This document shows, piece by piece, positions 5,718 to 6,922 of a DNA stretch of 6,922 nt. The notes beneath the pieces are model-generated. The model did no database searches. It worked only from the letters and a program-made list of their open reading frames with translations, and had not been told where the DNA came from. The position numbers and the translations under genes were made by a program. Position 1 is the stretch's first letter. Every line of letters begins with the position of its first letter. The stretch comes from Pseudomonadota bacterium. GTDB lineage: Bacteria; Desulfobacterota; Desulfovibrionia; Desulfovibrionales; Desulfovibrionaceae. The stretch is taken from contig JAEXGX010000423.1 in assembly GCA_023450535.1 (NCBI GenBank), positions 1 to 6,922 on the forward strand, given 5' to 3'.

Positions 5718-6922
5718 ATGTTTGCGCCGTGCACCACACAAAGCTTGTGTCCCGTCTGTCTGAAACGGCTGGACGCCGTGTATGAAGAACTTCCCTCCCG
5801 ACCGGGAGAAATCGTCATGCGCAAATCCTGCCCCGAACATGGAGAGTATATCATTCCGGTATGGCGGGGAGAACCTGCGCTGACAGGCTGGCATCGTCCG
5901 AAAACGCCGTCTTTTCCCGTTCATCCCCGCGTCGGGATGGAACAGGGCTGCCCGTTTGACTGCGGCCTTTGCCCGGAACATGCACAACATACCTGCACCG
6001 GACAAGTTGAGGTGACACAGCGCTGTGATCTCGTTTGTCCCATTTGTTACGCGTCATCTGGGACTTTTGGGGGAATATCGAGTAGCTTATCGGTAACTCG
6101 GGAGGCGGAGGGGCTGTTCTCCGAGTTTTGCGACCCGGATATGGATCAGCTTGCGTTTCAGCTTAATAGTTTATGGGAGGCCTCTGGAGCATGTAATGTC
6201 CAGCTTTCGGGCGGTGAGCCCACTGTGCGGGAGGACTTGCCCGAAATCGTCGCCATGGCCAGACGGCGGGGGTTCGCGTTCGTGCAACTGAATAGTAATG
6301 GCCTGCGTCTGGGAAAAGAAGCTGGTTATGCCGCTAAGCTGCGGGAAGCCGGGCTTGATTCCGTATACTTGCAGTTTGATGGCCCGGATGACGATGTGTT
6401 TTCCGCATTACGCGGTCGTCCCCTGCTGGAGAACAAGCTTGACGCCGTGCGCCGTTGTGCCGAGGTCGGGCTGGGCGTAGTGCTGGTGGCAACACTTGTT
6501 CCCGGCGTCAATGTCGGAAAACTGGGGGAACTGTTGCGGCTTGCGCTTGAACTTGGACCGTCAGTACGCGGACTGCATATGCAGCCGGTGTCCTCCTTTG
6601 GACGTTATCCTTGGCAACTGCTGGACGCGCCGCGTCTGACTCTGCCTGAAATCATGCGGGAACTCTCCCCTCAGAGCGACGGCCTGCTTTCTGTCACGGA
6701 CTTTCATCCCCCCGGCTGTGAGCATTCCATGTGTTCCTTCAGTGCCGTTTATCGGCGTGTACCTCAACCGGATGGGCGAACAGAATTGGCCCTTATCCCC
6801 GCTCAGGATGAAAGAGAATGCTGCTGTGGGCCAGACCGGAAAGCAAAGACTTCCGTTTCTGCCGGACATCCGATCAGCGCGGCGGAAGGCGCACGCGTGT
6901 CGCGGGAATTTACCGCGCGGCA
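5718..6922 (+). CDS. trsS: Radical SAM protein, TrsS-like, incomplete at the window edge
   Basis: 401 codons are present with no stop, so the 3' end is outside the window. The order is: a zinc-ribbon-like N-terminus with SLCPVC (C11, C14) and CPEHG (C38, H41); an extra CxxxCxxC at C78/C82/C85 with C93; the radical SAM motif C103xxxC107xxC110 that binds the SAM-cleaving [4Fe-4S] cluster; the GGEP SAM-contact motif (165-168); and barrel segments LNSNG and QFDGPDD. C-terminal cysteines C334, C339 and C368-C370 may bind auxiliary clusters. This resembles MJ0619-like and tetraether-synthase radical SAM proteins, which carry several clusters. I start at ATG 5718 because the family keeps the SLCPxC segment, though no Shine-Dalgarno precedes it. 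A later ATG at 5817 has GGGAG in front but would lose that segment. Some relatives are, from memory, selenoproteins; here no in-frame TGA occurs. The substrate is unknown. Confidence 0.88.
   Translation, partial: MFAPCTTQSLCPVCLKRLDAVYEELPSRPGEIVMRKSCPEHGEYIIPVWRGEPALTGWHRPKTPSFPVHPRVGMEQGCPFDCGLCPEHAQHTCTGQVEVTQRCDLVCPICYASSGTFGGISSSLSVTREAEGLFSEFCDPDMDQLAFQLNSLWEASGACNVQLSGGEPTVREDLPEIVAMARRRGFAFVQLNSNGLRLGKEAGYAAKLREAGLDSVYLQFDGPDDDVFSALRGRPLLENKLDAVRRCAEVGLGVVLVATLVPGVNVGKLGELLRLALELGPSVRGLHMQPVSSFGRYPWQLLDAPRLTLPEIMRELSPQSDGLLSVTDFHPPGCEHSMCSFSAVYRRVPQPDGRTELALIPAQDERECCCGPDRKAKTSVSAGHPISAAEGARVSREFTAR

Noticed and set aside
5718..6922. An in-frame TGA selenocysteine codon in the radical SAM gene
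   Set aside because: I translated the whole frame and found no internal stop. It lacks a listed end only because it runs off the window.
1..6922. CRISPR array, tRNA, rRNA or insertion sequence
   Set aside because: I saw no regularly spaced repeats, tRNA-like cloverleaf, transposase motifs or terminal repeats flanking a transposase.

Overview
The window looks like part of a chromosome from a Desulfovibrio-type sulfate reducer (Desulfobacterota, Desulfovibrionaceae). I infer this from gene content and moderately high GC. The recognised proteins belong to families I know from the Desulfovibrio vulgaris locus around DVU_1554 to DVU_1558, and the intergenic regions carry GC-rich hairpin repeats. 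These family assignments come from memory of sequence patterns, not from a database search.

Layout on the + strand: (i) bases 1-27, probable last codons of an upstream gene; (ii) 134-2476, a large iron-sulfur protein with a GltD-like N-terminus, a collapsed flavin/NAD domain, two ferredoxin-type clusters, two CCG domains and a C-terminal domain of unknown function; (iii) 2479-2694, a 71-residue protein with two CxxC pairs, joined to the previous gene by a 2-base gap; (iv) 2695-2910, an intergenic stretch rich in hairpins; (v) 2911-4095 on the minus strand, a MosC/YbjJ-like major facilitator transporter with its own promoter; (vi) 4096-4497, a 402-base gene-free region holding that promoter, a 14-bp palindrome and several stem-loops that may form a structured leader; (vii) 4498-5238, a small SAM-dependent methyltransferase (TrsM-like); (viii) 5235-5714, a C-GCAxxG-C-C-type cysteine protein overlapping it by 4 bases; (ix) 5718 to the window edge, a radical SAM protein (TrsS-like) with two CxxxCxxC motifs, incomplete at its 3' end.

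The non-transporter genes look like one functional unit: an electron-transfer protein rich in Fe-S clusters, a small CxxC protein, a methyltransferase, a C-GCAxxG-C-C protein and a radical SAM enzyme. The radical SAM protein resembles the MJ0619/tetraether-synthase group in having a Cys-rich N-terminus and an extra CxxxCxxC site. A plausible reading is that the redox proteins supply electrons to a radical-SAM and methyltransfer chemistry whose substrate is unknown. From memory, the equivalent D. vulgaris genes lie next to a molybdenum aldehyde oxidoreductase gene, so a cofactor or enzyme-maturation role is possible but unproven. The transporter splits this unit in the opposite orientation and may be an insertion or may carry a related compound.
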